Shown one piece after another: positions 20,080 through 29,272 of a stretch of 64,000 nucleotides of DNA. The first letter of the stretch is position 1, and each line of letters opens with the position of its first letter. Below the pieces are notes generated by a model. That model made no database searches, had not been told where the DNA came from, and saw only the letters and a list, made by a program, of their open reading frames with translations. A program made the translations under genes and the position numbers. Source of the DNA: Nitrososphaerales archaeon (GTDB lineage Archaea > Thermoproteota > Nitrososphaeria > Nitrososphaerales > Gagatemarchaeaceae); assembly GCA_030039795.1 (NCBI GenBank), contig JASHUU010000088.1, positions 1 to 64,000 of the forward strand, written 5' to 3'.

Positions 20080-20974
20080 AGCGGTAGAGGTTGAGGCGCT
20101 CTCCAAGGTCTACAAGAACGGGACCAAGGCGCTGCAGGGCATGTCCCTGAAGGCGGAGAAGGGCCGCCTCCTCACGGTCATCGGGAGGAACGGGGCAGGC
20201 AAGACGACCATGGTCAGGGTCCTGACCACGCAGCTGGTCCCGAGCTCTGGGACGGCGAGGGTGCTCGGGGTGGACGTCGTGGCGGAGCCCGACAAGGTCA
20301 AGCCGCACATCGCGTTGGTCCCCCAGGAAGCGCAGACCAACCAGTCGATGTCCCCTTGGGACTATGTGTACTACCTTACGAAGCTGGAGGGCGTCTCGTC
20401 CGGGGAGGCGAAGTCGAGGGCGATAGACGCGCTGCAGCAGGTGGGCTTGGAGAGCCTCTCGAACAAGCCGTGCTATTCGCTCTCAGGCGGGGAGAAGAGG
20501 AGGGCGATAGTCGCCGCAGCTATAGCCTCGGGCGCCGAGGTGCTCTTCCTCGACGAGCCGACGACGGGGCTGGACCCCATCATCCGCAGGCAGATTTGGT
20601 TGTCCCTCCGCAAGATGGTGGAGAAAGGCCGCACAATAGTTCTGACCACTCACCTGATGGAAGAGGCGGAGATGGTCTCAGACAGGATCGCGGTCGTGGA
20701 CCACGGCTCGCTCGTCACCTCTGGGACGCCCTCCGACATCAGGTCGTCGATCACGGCGAAGGCGAGGGTGGTCCTGCGGGGGAGCCACGCCGACGGTTTC
20801 GAGTCGTATGGAGAGCTCGTGAAGCTCGGAGACAGGGAGATCCTCTATCTCGACAGGGAGGAGACGGCCAACGAGGTCGTATCGGCCACGCTGTCCAAGG
20901 GGCTGAGCGCAGAAGTGTCACCAATCACGCTGGAGGACGTGTTCTACAAGCTGCTGGGGGGTCAGATGGAATGA
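20072..20974 (+). CDS. ABC transporter ATP-binding protein (ABC-2 exporter type)
   Basis: Walker A GRNGAGKTT, signature YSLSGGEKRR, Walker B VLFLDEPTTGLDP. Confidence 0.95.
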   Translation: MVEAVEVEALSKVYKNGTKALQGMSLKAEKGRLLTVIGRNGAGKTTMVRVLTTQLVPSSGTARVLGVDVVAEPDKVKPHIALVPQEAQTNQSMSPWDYVYYLTKLEGVSSGEAKSRAIDALQQVGLESLSNKPCYSLSGGEKRRAIVAAAIASGAEVLFLDEPTTGLDPIIRRQIWLSLRKMVEKGRTIVLTTHLMEEAEMVSDRIAVVDHGSLVTSGTPSDIRSSITAKARVVLRGSHADGFESYGELVKLGDREILYLDREETANEVVSATLSKGLSAEVSPITLEDVFYKLLGGQME

Positions 20975-21711
20975 AGCTGTTCTCAGACGCCTGGACGATA
21001 GCCAAGATGAAGTCGATACCCGACCTGAAGCGGAATCCTCTCACGCTCGCGATTCTGCTGCTCCTGACGGGAGGCATGCCTCTCACGTTCGTGTACATGT
21101 TCGGGGGGGCGGCGAACCTCCCGAACGGGCTCGTGGGCGCCTTCGTGTCGTCGGCCCCCGCACTGGCGCTGTTCGCGAGCGCTCAGGACATCAACTTCGA
21201 CAACTTCACGAAGCTGAGGCAGATATTCGTCTCGAAGCCTATCCGTCCGATGTCGTACGTGCTAGGGGCATCCCTCTCCTCGCTTCTGTACTCCGCCCCT
21301 GGGGTGATCCTGTTCGGCGCACTGCTCATGCAGAGAGGGCTCTTCACGCCGGCGTCGGCCGTGGTGGCGGTGGGCGCGATGCTGCTGGGCTGGGTCGTGG
21401 TGAGCTCCATGGGGTTCATAATCTCGGGGTACCTGATCAACGCGAGCCCGTACAGCATGAACGCGATCATAAACCTGCTCGCGTTCGGACTGGCGTACAT
21501 CACCCCAGTGTACTATCCTGCGAGCTCCCTAGGCTCGCTCGCTTGGATCTCGGCTTTCCTCCCGATCTCCGCGGCGGCCAACATAGTAAGGTCCCTTGGA
21601 GGGATAGCGCCGATGGGAAGCCTTACGGCGATGAGCTGGGCGGCGCTTGTCATCGAAGGAGCGCTGTTCTCGCTGGTCTTCGTGGCGAGGTCAAAGTGGA
21701 GAGAGAGTTGA
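20971..21711 (+). CDS. ABC-2 type transporter permease
   Basis: MKLFSDAWTIAKMKSIPDLKRNPL..., six hydrophobic segments; start overlaps the ATPase stop. Confidence 0.88.
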   Translation: MKLFSDAWTIAKMKSIPDLKRNPLTLAILLLLTGGMPLTFVYMFGGAANLPNGLVGAFVSSAPALALFASAQDINFDNFTKLRQIFVSKPIRPMSYVLGASLSSLLYSAPGVILFGALLMQRGLFTPASAVVAVGAMLLGWVVVSSMGFIISGYLINASPYSMNAIINLLAFGLAYITPVYYPASSLGSLAWISAFLPISAAANIVRSLGGIAPMGSLTAMSWAALVIEGALFSLVFVARSKWRES

Positions 21712-21803
21712 TGCCGGCCGCTGGCGGACCTGCCTTGGGCCGCCATGGCCTAAGGCCCTCGTCAACCGGCACGGCCGGCGCCGAGTGCGGAGCCTGGGCT
21801 AAG

Positions 21804-22238
21804 TCAAGGTGAGCTTCGCCTGGACATGCGGGTCAGGGCGTCATCGAGACTCTTCGCGGGGTCTGACTTCCCTGAGCCTGGCCTGAAGCCGCACGACCCC
21901 GAGTCGTGGAGCCTTGAGAACGCTTGGTAGACGAAACTGACAGCCCACTCGCCGCCAGGACTTGAGGCCAGCAGTCTAGAGGGGAACCGACCCCCTGGGA
22001 GAAGGCTAAGAAGCGTTGGAATTGCTGCAGACCCACTCAGGACTTCTCCGTCGGGAGCGACCAAGTGAAATGAGCGGTGCCTGCGGGACGCCGGAATCCG
22101 GTCAAGAACTCCCTCGGAGTCCGCCTGGGCGAGCGGGATGGGGGCGATTCTCTGATAAGAGTCTAAGAAGACGACCGCACGCTTGAAATTGGCGCACGGG
22201 CCGCAGTCGGCGTCGTACGCCAGAAGGTATCTGCGCAA
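21804..22238 (-). CDS. thiol-disulfide oxidoreductase of the DCC (DUF393) family
   Basis: 144 aa: RYLLAYDADCGPCANFKRAVVFLD (DxxCxxC), R-rich middle and HLVAPDGEVLSGSAAI. Confidence 0.75.
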   Translation of the reverse strand: MRRYLLAYDADCGPCANFKRAVVFLDSYQRIAPIPLAQADSEGVLDRIPASRRHRSFHLVAPDGEVLSGSAAIPTLLSLLPGGRFPSRLLASSPGGEWAVSFVYQAFSRLHDSGSCGFRPGSGKSDPAKSLDDALTRMSRRSSP

Positions 22239-22319
22239 GACGGTTGCGTCATCATGGTCCGTCCTATAACCCTCTCCACGGGCGACGTATAGTGGGGCGG
22301 TTGCCGCGATGCGTGCGCG

Positions 22320-22781
22320 CTACCGGCGGCCCGCAATCTCTGCGGGCGCATCAGGCTTGACTGGCGTGAAGAGAAGCAACTCGTCGCGGCTCCGATAGAA
22401 CTCCAGTGAGGGTCGGACCTCCGCGTTGTCTGCGTATGGTCCGAGCGACCTTACGAAGTCGCCGAACAGTGCCGGCAGCCTTCCTTCGCGAACCACCCTC
22501 TCCCAGCCCACCACCCGTCGTCTGGCGTACCTTCCTCCAGGAATCAACCCCGACTCCAGTTGCATCGCTCCGGGGTCGTCGCCGTCAAGCATCTTGACAC
22601 ATGCGTAGTACTCCTCTTCGCCGTTCGCAAGCATGCGGAAGGTTCCATAGAACCTGCGGCCCTTCAGTGAAGGCAACTTGGACTCCAGGAGGCTGAACGC
22701 GGCCGACGGACCTCTGCCCTTCATGTCTGCTCTGACCCTCATGACTGGAATCTCCTGCAGTTCGACAATCGAATCCATCAA
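22320..22781 (-). CDS. hypothetical protein, possibly GyrI-like small-molecule-binding domain
   Basis: 153 aa: VELQEIPVMRVRADMKGRGPSAAFSLLESKLPSLKGRRFYGTF resembles GyrI-like effector-binding openings. Confidence 0.6.
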   Translation of the reverse strand: MMDSIVELQEIPVMRVRADMKGRGPSAAFSLLESKLPSLKGRRFYGTFRMLANGEEEYYACVKMLDGDDPGAMQLESGLIPGGRYARRRVVGWERVVREGRLPALFGDFVRSLGPYADNAEVRPSLEFYRSRDELLLFTPVKPDAPAEIAGRR

Positions 22782-23010
22782 GGACTTGTTTTCTGCTCGT
22801 TGAATATATGAATTGGGACGCCGTCGCGGCGAGCCAGCCGAGGCGTCGTGGAACTAATCCACGTCCGAGTCCTTCGTCGGACCTTGCCCGGACGCGATGT
22901 AAGCAGGTCGTTGAGTTCGAGTCGGGCGATGGAATGTCACTCGACGGAGTGGAATGTCTGTGCCGAACGTGTCAGTCCTTTCTGTCTTCGGCCGTCCTGC
23001 GCGAGAAGAC

Positions 23011-23109
23011 TGCGGTGGCCGGGATTTGAATTCTCGAGTCACTCATCGTGACTTCCCGAGTTAGTAGCGTGGCAGGCTACTGTCCTGGACCAGGCTAGAC
23101 GACCACCGC
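23011..23109 (-). tRNA. tRNA-Gly(GCC) with one intron at the T-stem/T-loop junction (53/54)
   Basis: Acceptor GCGGTGG/CCACCGC-A73, anticodon arm GTAGC CTGCCAC GCTAC. Intron 23054-23031 (minus) AAGTCACGATGAGTGACTCGAGAA, BHB CTCG:CGAG, internal stem AGTCAC/GTGACT. Mature: GCGGTGGTCGTCTAGCCTGGTCCAGGACAGTAGCCTGCCACGCTACTAACTCGGGTTCAAATCCCGGCCACCGCA. Confidence 0.87.
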
Positions 23110-23152
23110 TCGTTTCAGCTCGCGCCATTCTGGAGGTTAAAAGGTTGATGAG

Positions 23153-23482
23153 TCAACGGATCTTCGTTCCGGGCGGGAGCTGCCTGTCAGGCGTCAAGAC
23201 GGCCAGCTGCGTCTCGTTGAAGGCCGCGAGGAGCATGCACTCGGAGACGACACCGGCGACGGACTTCGGCTCTAGGTTGGACACCGCCACGACCAGCTTA
23301 CCGGCCAGGTCTTCAGGAGCGTAGAACTCTTTGATCCCAGCGACGCACTGCCTTGTGGTCCCTTCGCCCAGGTCGACCGTCAGCTTGTACATGGGCTTGC
23401 GCGCAGCTGGGATGTCCTCTACCGCGACAACGCGCCCGACCGTCAGCTCGACCTTGGCGAAGTCATCTATTGAAATCGACAT
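23153..23482 (-). CDS. tRNA-binding-domain protein (CsaA / MetRS C-terminal-like)
   Basis: 109 aa: DFAKVELTVGRVVAVEDIPAARKPMYKLTVDLG, VAVSNLEPKSVAGVVSECMLLAA. Confidence 0.88.
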   Translation of the reverse strand: MSISIDDFAKVELTVGRVVAVEDIPAARKPMYKLTVDLGEGTTRQCVAGIKEFYAPEDLAGKLVVAVSNLEPKSVAGVVSECMLLAAFNETQLAVLTPDRQLPPGTKIR

Positions 23483-23601
23483 GCTGAGTTCAGCCGGAGT
23501 TCGGCAGTTAAGCGTTGCAGGGCGGCAGGGGCGAGTTCAGCAGAGCTTTGGTTCCGGCGCGACTCTAATTCTTTTAACCCGTGGGCCGAAGCCTGCCTCG
23601 T

Positions 23602-23733
23602 GGGCCGGTCGTCTAGTCTGGTAGGATACAGTCCCAACGTCCAATCCCTTGGCAAAGAAATCCAGACTGGGAGAGGTCGGGGGTTCGAGTCCCATCGCCT
23701 TGCCGGCGGCGGGCGAGTCTCCCCCCCGGTCCA
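23602..23733 (+). tRNA. tRNA-Ala(GGC) with three introns, including one in the T-loop (59/60)
   Basis: Acceptor GGGCCGG/CCGGTCC-A73 with the G3:U70 Ala identity pair. Proposed introns 23630-23644 (27/28, BHB GGAT:GTCC), 23655-23667 (37/38, TTGG:CCAG), 23690-23719 (59/60, TTCG:CGAG). Mature: GGGCCGGTCGTCTAGTCTGGTAGGATACTCCCTTGGCATGGGAGAGGTCGGGGGTTCGAGTCCCCCCCGGTCCA. Confidence 0.87.
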
Positions 23734-23753
23734 CTGTCTTCGTAATCTTCTCG

Positions 23754-24644
23754 TCAGGGGCTGGCCAGACCTTCGGCCCGCACCCGAGACTTCAGCGCGC
23801 CGCTGACCGCCCTGACCAGTACGTACAGCCCGAAGGCTTCCGCGGTTATGAAGAAGCTGACAGGGTACCCGGCGTAGTAGGAGATGAAGAGGCCCGACCA
23901 GGTCGTGGCCAGCGCGATTATGACGGATGCGATGATCGCCCGCTGTGGCTTCTTGGCCAAGTAGGAGGCGGTCGCGGCTGGTGTCACCATCAGCGAGAAA
24001 ATAAGCAGGACCCCAGTCACCTGTACGGCGAACGACACCGAAACTGCCACGACCAGCATGAAGGCCATTCCGAGGAAGAACATGGGCAGGCCCTTTGCCT
24101 CGGCAACATCCTCGTCCAGTGAGGCGAAAAGAAGTGGTCTGTAGAGAAATGCGACCGCGAGAAGGACCCCGACACAGGCGTATGCCGTCAAGTACACCAT
24201 GGATAGGCTCACGCCCAGTATCTCACCAAACAGAATGGAGTACGCCTCGGTGTCAAACCCGCTGTAAAGACTGAGGAAGAGGAGTCCCAGTCCGAGTGAA
24301 AAAGCCAGGACGATGCCAATCTGCGTGTCGCGGTTGGAGGCGCGGCGACCAAGTATCGCTATCCCGATGCCGCCGAGGATAGAGCCTGCGAGGAGACCGT
24401 ATATCGGCTCTATGTCCACGAGGATGACCGCCGCGGCCCCCGCGAACCCGATCTCAGAGAACGCGTGCGCCGTAAAAGCCGACCGCCGGAGGACGACGAA
24501 GTAGCCCGTGACCCCTGCAACGACGGCGATCAGGGTGCCAGCGTAGAAGGCATTGCGCATGAACGCCCAGCACGCGATGTTCTGTATGTCGGCGAAGATG
24601 TTCCATCTGAAGACCAGGGTAGAGAGCGCGCAGACCTCGGTCAT
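23754..24644 (-). CDS. metal ABC transporter permease (ZnuB/MntB type)
   Basis: 296 aa polytopic: AFYAGTLIAVVAGVTGYFVVLRRSAFTAHAFSEIGFAGAA. Confidence 0.9.
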   Translation of the reverse strand: MTEVCALSTLVFRWNIFADIQNIACWAFMRNAFYAGTLIAVVAGVTGYFVVLRRSAFTAHAFSEIGFAGAAAVILVDIEPIYGLLAGSILGGIGIAILGRRASNRDTQIGIVLAFSLGLGLLFLSLYSGFDTEAYSILFGEILGVSLSMVYLTAYACVGVLLAVAFLYRPLLFASLDEDVAEAKGLPMFFLGMAFMLVVAVSVSFAVQVTGVLLIFSLMVTPAATASYLAKKPQRAIIASVIIALATTWSGLFISYYAGYPVSFFITAEAFGLYVLVRAVSGALKSRVRAEGLASP

Positions 24645-25465
24645 AGCATGTCCCCGTGGTGCTCCTCGACTCCTATTATCGCGACGTTCCCATGGGGGTC
24701 TCGCAGGACTTCGATCTCGATTCCATACAGCTCGCTGAGGCTCTCCGAGGTCAGGACCTTGCTCGGGGGACCCGTCGCCACCTTTCCATTGGCGATGTAC
24801 ATGACCTTGTCGAGATGTGGCATGAGCGGGTTGATGTTATGGGCGATCAAGAGCGCCGTGACTCCCCGGTTGCGGACGACGTCGTTGACCAGGTGTAGAA
24901 GTTCTGTCTCGCGCCTGATGTCAAGGTTCGAGAGCGGCTCGTCGAGCAAGAGGACGTCTGGGTTGCTCACCAGCGCCTCTGCGAGGAAGATCCTCTGGAG
25001 CTCTCCCCCCGAAAGGACGCCGAGCGGTCGGCGGGCGATGTCCTCGCTCCCTACCGCGTCCATGGCGCGCTTGGCAGCCTTACTGTCCCAGTGGGAGAAT
25101 GGATTGAGCCCCCAGCGCTTCCCCGACGCGCCGAGTCTGACAAGCTCCTGAGACTCGACGTTCGTGTCCGAGTCGATTATGTGGCGCTGAGGAACATAGC
25201 CTATCCGGTCGTTGCCCTTCTTCGGCTTCGAGCCCAGTATCGTGAGGCTCCCGCTTATGGGAGGCTGCAGGCCCAGGAGCATACGGAAGAGCGTCGTCTT
25301 ACCGGCCCCGTTGGGCCCTATGACGGCTACGAACTCTCCTCTTCCGAACGAGAAGCTCGCGTTCTTCCAGACGACCTTTCCGCGGTATCCTGCGGTGACG
25401 TCCTCTCCGACTATGAGGTCGGAAGAGCCGCCAGTCTGCCTCGTCGCGGCCCCTGTTGTGCTCAT
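24641..25465 (-). CDS. metal ABC transporter ATP-binding protein (ZnuC type)
   Basis: Walker A GPNGAGKTT, signature LSGGELQR, Walker B DVLLLDEPLSNLD. Confidence 0.92.
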   Translation of the reverse strand: MSTTGAATRQTGGSSDLIVGEDVTAGYRGKVVWKNASFSFGRGEFVAVIGPNGAGKTTLFRMLLGLQPPISGSLTILGSKPKKGNDRIGYVPQRHIIDSDTNVESQELVRLGASGKRWGLNPFSHWDSKAAKRAMDAVGSEDIARRPLGVLSGGELQRIFLAEALVSNPDVLLLDEPLSNLDIRRETELLHLVNDVVRNRGVTALLIAHNINPLMPHLDKVMYIANGKVATGPPSKVLTSESLSELYGIEIEVLRDPHGNVAIIGVEEHHGDML

Positions 25466-25495
25466 TGCTCTGGTTTCTCGGCGCTTCCCTTCAGG

Positions 25496-26518
25496 TCAGT
25501 TGCCCAACTCGACTGAGTTGATACAGTTTTGGAGCTGAGCCACTTCCCCTCCCTGCCATGCCTGGAACGTCAGGGTAGGCGGCTGGACGGTCTCCGAGAC
25601 ATCGGCGAACGGAATCTGGTACTGGGTGGCAATCTCCTTTATCGTCTGCGTGATGGGCATGACTGTCTGGATGTTGTACTCCAGGCACTTGATTGTCGCG
25701 TTCCCCGCCGAGAGCTGGTGCTCCATCGTGGCGATGTCGGCGGGTGAAGGGTCGTTCCCTTCGGCGACGGCGAACATGAAGCCTACAGGCGTGGCGATGT
25801 TCAACCCTGTGGCGTTGGCGAAGAACTGCACGATGCTTTCGGTCGCCTCTATGGTGACATTGCCCGAGTAGTCCCGTAGCACGTCCTGGACCACCGTCGA
25901 GGACGCCCCGCCGTACTGAGCCCTCATCGCGTCTTCCGCCTTCATGTATGACTGGTATAGCGAGGCGTTCAGGCTGGCGTAGTTGGCCTCGAAGTACGCC
26001 CTGTCTGCCGGGTCGATCCTTACGAGGGCCTTGTACATCGCGTGGACGGTGTCGTTCACGTACCAAGGACTGTACCAGAGGTGCGGATTTATGTTCGCGT
26101 AGGTCGCCGGAGTGTTCGGAAGGCCCACTATCTGTTGGGCGTCCAGCACAATCTGTCCGGGTGTGTTGCTGGCGTTGATGAGCAGCGACGCCCAAGTGTC
26201 GTATTGCATCCCGTTGATGATGACGAGTTGCGCGTCTGCGACCGCTATCGCGTCGGCCGGGTTCGCCTCGTACTGGTGAGGGTCGGTGTTCGGGTCCGAC
26301 ACTATGCTCGTGACGTTGCCGTGCACTCCTGCGAGTTGGGAGACCAGGCTTCCCCAGAAGTTCTCGGCGGCGACGATCTGGATAGGCGCCTCGGCACCCG
26401 TCGTGGTGGAGGGAGTGGTGGTGGAAGAGGACCCCTTCGGGACGTACATGGCGGCGGCGACCCCGCCTACGATCAGCGCCGCCACGACCACGGCCGCGAC
26501 AACGATGCTAGTCTTCAC
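25496..26518 (-). CDS. metal ABC transporter substrate-binding protein (ZnuA family)
   Basis: 340 aa with signal/TM N-terminus; AAENFWGSLVSQLAGVHGNVTSIVSDPNTDPHQYEANPADAIAVADAQLVIINGMQYD. Confidence 0.92.
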   Translation of the reverse strand: MKTSIVVAAVVVAALIVGGVAAAMYVPKGSSSTTTPSTTTGAEAPIQIVAAENFWGSLVSQLAGVHGNVTSIVSDPNTDPHQYEANPADAIAVADAQLVIINGMQYDTWASLLINASNTPGQIVLDAQQIVGLPNTPATYANINPHLWYSPWYVNDTVHAMYKALVRIDPADRAYFEANYASLNASLYQSYMKAEDAMRAQYGGASSTVVQDVLRDYSGNVTIEATESIVQFFANATGLNIATPVGFMFAVAEGNDPSPADIATMEHQLSAGNATIKCLEYNIQTVMPITQTIKEIATQYQIPFADVSETVQPPTLTFQAWQGGEVAQLQNCINSVELGN

Positions 26519-26618
26519 CTTTGACGCGATTCCCTCCGTGCGGTCGATTATTAAGACGACTGTGAATAGCTAATAGGAACAGCGTAAGCCCTTTTAATGA
26601 GTTAATAATGGCTGTGGC

Positions 26619-27002
26619 ATGCCGATAGTCAGCGTCTCGCTTCCCGACCAGATGGTCCAGGCCATGGACGAAATCCAGGGCTCGGTCGGGTTCGCCGGCA
26701 GGTCAGAGCTCGTCAGAGCCGCGATACGGCTCCTCCTCGACGACACCCGGGAGAAGAACGCGCTTCGTGGGCCCACCTCGGCGGTCATAGTGGTCAGCCA
26801 CGACAAGGACGACGAGGAGCCTGTGACCAGGCTGAAGCATAGGTTCGAGGACATAGTGAAGACGCACGTGCACTGCAAGGTCTCGCACGAGGACTGCGTC
26901 GAGGTCTTCGTGCTAGCCGGCGACGGCGGGCAGGTCGCCAACATGACCAAGGAGTTCCAGAAGGAGAAGAAGATCCGCAGCGTCAAGCTCCTCCCTACGT
27001 AG
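26619..27002 (+). CDS. NikR-family nickel-responsive ribbon-helix-helix regulator
   Basis: 127 aa: RHH N-terminus (SVSLPDQMVQAMDEIQ...FAGRSELVRAAIRLLL) and metal-site signature THVHCKVSHEDCVEVF. Confidence 0.88.
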   Translation: MPIVSVSLPDQMVQAMDEIQGSVGFAGRSELVRAAIRLLLDDTREKNALRGPTSAVIVVSHDKDDEEPVTRLKHRFEDIVKTHVHCKVSHEDCVEVFVLAGDGGQVANMTKEFQKEKKIRSVKLLPT

Positions 27003-27015
27003 CGGCTGCAGGCTT

Positions 27016-28323
27016 TCATCTGTGGAGCTGGCCGGGAGGAGAGGAGTTCGAGAGCTGGGCCACCACAGCCGACGCCAGGAACAGGAGCAGCCCTGCCACT
27101 ATGAACGTGATGTAGAAGCCGAGGTCGATGGACACGAACCCCGACAGCAGGGCCCCCACCATGCCGGCCACGCCCACGACGGCAGAGTAGACGCCCAGCG
27201 AAGAGCCCGCGTTCCTCCCCTGGACGGTGTTGAACATCATCGTGTTTGCCGAAGTGTAGTAGATGGCGAAGGCCAGCCCGCTCGCGACCGGATAGAAGAT
27301 GAGTGCCGGGACTAGGAAGAGGGGGTCCGCGAGCCCCAGCGCCGCGACGCCGAGCAGGATGTAGCACGCGCCCCTGAGGACCAGCCCCTGGACGGAGGTG
27401 GTGACCAGGGGCCTCTCGCTTATGAAGCGCCCCGCGACCTGGAAGGTCAGGGTCTGGACCACCATGCCCAGAAGTATCACGACGAATATCGCGTTGTCGC
27501 TTAGCGAGTACTTCTCCATGGCAGGGACGAACACCGTGTTGAACAGGCCGCCGGAGAAGTAGAAGAGCACCGTCGAGATGTAGAAGAGCGGGACGTAGCT
27601 GGTGAGGCTGGAGCGGAGGCCACCGAAGGCGCGTCGGAAGTCCGACATGCGGGGGACTTCCAGGAAGAAGAGCGGATGGGCCAGGAGCCTGCTGAAGAGG
27701 CTCTGCTTTCCCAGGGCGACGTTCTCCCGCTCGAAGACGAAGGCAGGCTCCGATATCATCAAGAAGGCGAAGCCTGCGGAGGCGAGCCCGAAGAGGCCCA
27801 GGGGGACGAACAGGAGGGCGAGGCGGGTGGGGAGGACGTCGGTCCATGCGGTGCCTATCAGGAGTCCTAGGACCGTGCCGACTCCAGACACCATGGAGAG
27901 CCGAGCGAATGCCTCGGCCCACTTGTTCTTCGGTTCCGTCTCCATGATGAGGAGGTTGAGCGGGCTGGCTGAGGCGACGGAGATGAACGAGATTGCCGAG
28001 TACCTCGCGATGGTGCCGGCGGTCGTCCGGTCCAGGTAGAACGACACGAGCACCGCTCCGAGGAGCGCGTAGCTCCCCACCACGAGCGCGCGCCTCTTGT
28101 GCAGCCTGTCCGTGGCGAACCCCCAGAAGATCGCAGCGGGTATGCTGACCCCGTTGAACACCGCGGCCGCGAGGCTGCTGTATATCGTCCCCAGGGTGAT
28201 GCCGTTAAGCTGGATCAGGTAGAGAGTGACGAGGGTGCCCAGCGGGCCCGTGGCGAGGGCGATGGGCAGGGTCGAGTAGACCCAGTTCAGCCTCTTGGCC
28301 TTGCCTTCCCTGCTCACTGTCAC
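27016..28323 (-). CDS. MFS transporter
   Basis: 435 aa, about 12 hydrophobic segments; FATDRLHKRRALVVGSYALLG. Confidence 0.85.
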   Translation of the reverse strand: MTVSREGKAKRLNWVYSTLPIALATGPLGTLVTLYLIQLNGITLGTIYSSLAAAVFNGVSIPAAIFWGFATDRLHKRRALVVGSYALLGAVLVSFYLDRTTAGTIARYSAISFISVASASPLNLLIMETEPKNKWAEAFARLSMVSGVGTVLGLLIGTAWTDVLPTRLALLFVPLGLFGLASAGFAFLMISEPAFVFERENVALGKQSLFSRLLAHPLFFLEVPRMSDFRRAFGGLRSSLTSYVPLFYISTVLFYFSGGLFNTVFVPAMEKYSLSDNAIFVVILLGMVVQTLTFQVAGRFISERPLVTTSVQGLVLRGACYILLGVAALGLADPLFLVPALIFYPVASGLAFAIYYTSANTMMFNTVQGRNAGSSLGVYSAVVGVAGMVGALLSGFVSIDLGFYITFIVAGLLLFLASAVVAQLSNSSPPGQLHR

Positions 28324-28390
28324 AGCCTTCCTGCCCGTCGGTTCATGTGCGTTGCCCGAGGAGAGACGATACAGAAAACTGAATTAGAGC

Positions 28391-29230
28391 ATGCCGGACT
28401 CGCTCCCGATGGCGCTGTTAGGCAGGAGGCTTGCGGTCGCCATTCCTGACACCGTGCTCGAAGAGAAGTCTTCGCTGCGCGACAAGACAGGCAAGCTCGG
28501 GGCGATGGCGCGGGCGTTCGCGATCTACGGGGTCGACCTTGTCGAGGTGTTCAGAGACGAAGGCGGGAGGGGCGAGGCTGAGCTTGTGAGGAAGGTGCTC
28601 GAGTTCCTTGAGACGCCCCAGTATCTTAGGAGGAGGCTCTACCCTCTGGATGAGGCGCTCAAGTACGCCGGCGCGCTGCCTGCTCTAAGGACCCCTTCGC
28701 ACAGGCCGAAGGTGCGACTGGAAGAACTGCGTGTTGGCGAGGTCAGGGAGGGCGCAGCGATCGGAGGAGGGATGGTGGACGTCGGGCTCGACAGTCCTCT
28801 TCGCATGGAGGGTGGGCCCGCGAGCGGGAGGGTGACGGTGCGGGTGACATCCACCGCTCCTTTGACCGGGAGGGCCGTCTCGCGGGAGGAGGTCAGGGAG
28901 TACTGGGGATACAAGGTCGAGGTCACGGGGATACAGCAGGTCTTCTCGGGGAAGGGCGGGTGGTTGAGGGTCTCTACCTCGAGGTTGGGCGAGCCGCTGA
29001 GTTCCCAGATCCCTGCGCTGCGTTCCTCGCTAGCGGCTTGTTCCGGGGTAAAGCTTGTCTTTGGCTCCCCTTCCAAGGGGCTCTTCGACCTGGTCGGGCC
29101 GGACCTGCGCGTCAAGTCGGACTTCGTCGTGAACCTCTTTCCGGGCCAGCAGGTCGCCACGGTGAGGACGGAGGAGGCCGTGTTCGCCTCTCTCAACCTC
29201 ATCGGCGTGCTTTTGTCTGAGAAAGCTTAA
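28391..29230 (+). CDS. putative SPOUT-family RNA methyltransferase located upstream of uL3
   Basis: 279 aa: AVAIPDTVLEEKSSLRDKTGKLGAMARAFAIYGVDLVEVFRDEG; position immediately upstream of the L3 gene as in other archaea. Confidence 0.78.
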   Translation: MPDSLPMALLGRRLAVAIPDTVLEEKSSLRDKTGKLGAMARAFAIYGVDLVEVFRDEGGRGEAELVRKVLEFLETPQYLRRRLYPLDEALKYAGALPALRTPSHRPKVRLEELRVGEVREGAAIGGGMVDVGLDSPLRMEGGPASGRVTVRVTSTAPLTGRAVSREEVREYWGYKVEVTGIQQVFSGKGGWLRVSTSRLGEPLSSQIPALRSSLAACSGVKLVFGSPSKGLFDLVGPDLRVKSDFVVNLFPGQQVATVRTEEAVFASLNLIGVLLSEKA

Positions 29231-29272
29231 GTGCGATTCTGAAAACGGGCGCTTGGGAAGGTTTAGCGTGAG

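Noticed and set aside
20356-20970. N-terminal extension of the ABC permease ORF
   Set aside because: Lies out of frame inside the ABC ATPase; true permease start is ATG 20971.
22808-23051. Small ORFs and a T-arm-like GAGTTCGAGTC around 22917-22927
   Set aside because: No acceptor or anticodon arms could be paired; ORFs overlap the tRNA-Gly gene and have no motifs.
23602-23700. First reading of the Ala locus as a tRNA pseudogene or half tRNA
   Set aside because: Excising three BHB introns restores a complete cloverleaf with G3:U70, so degeneracy is only apparent.
26594-27922. 442-aa minus-strand ORF across nikR and the MFS gene
   Set aside because: Overlaps two supported genes in other frames; low-complexity R/P-rich translation.
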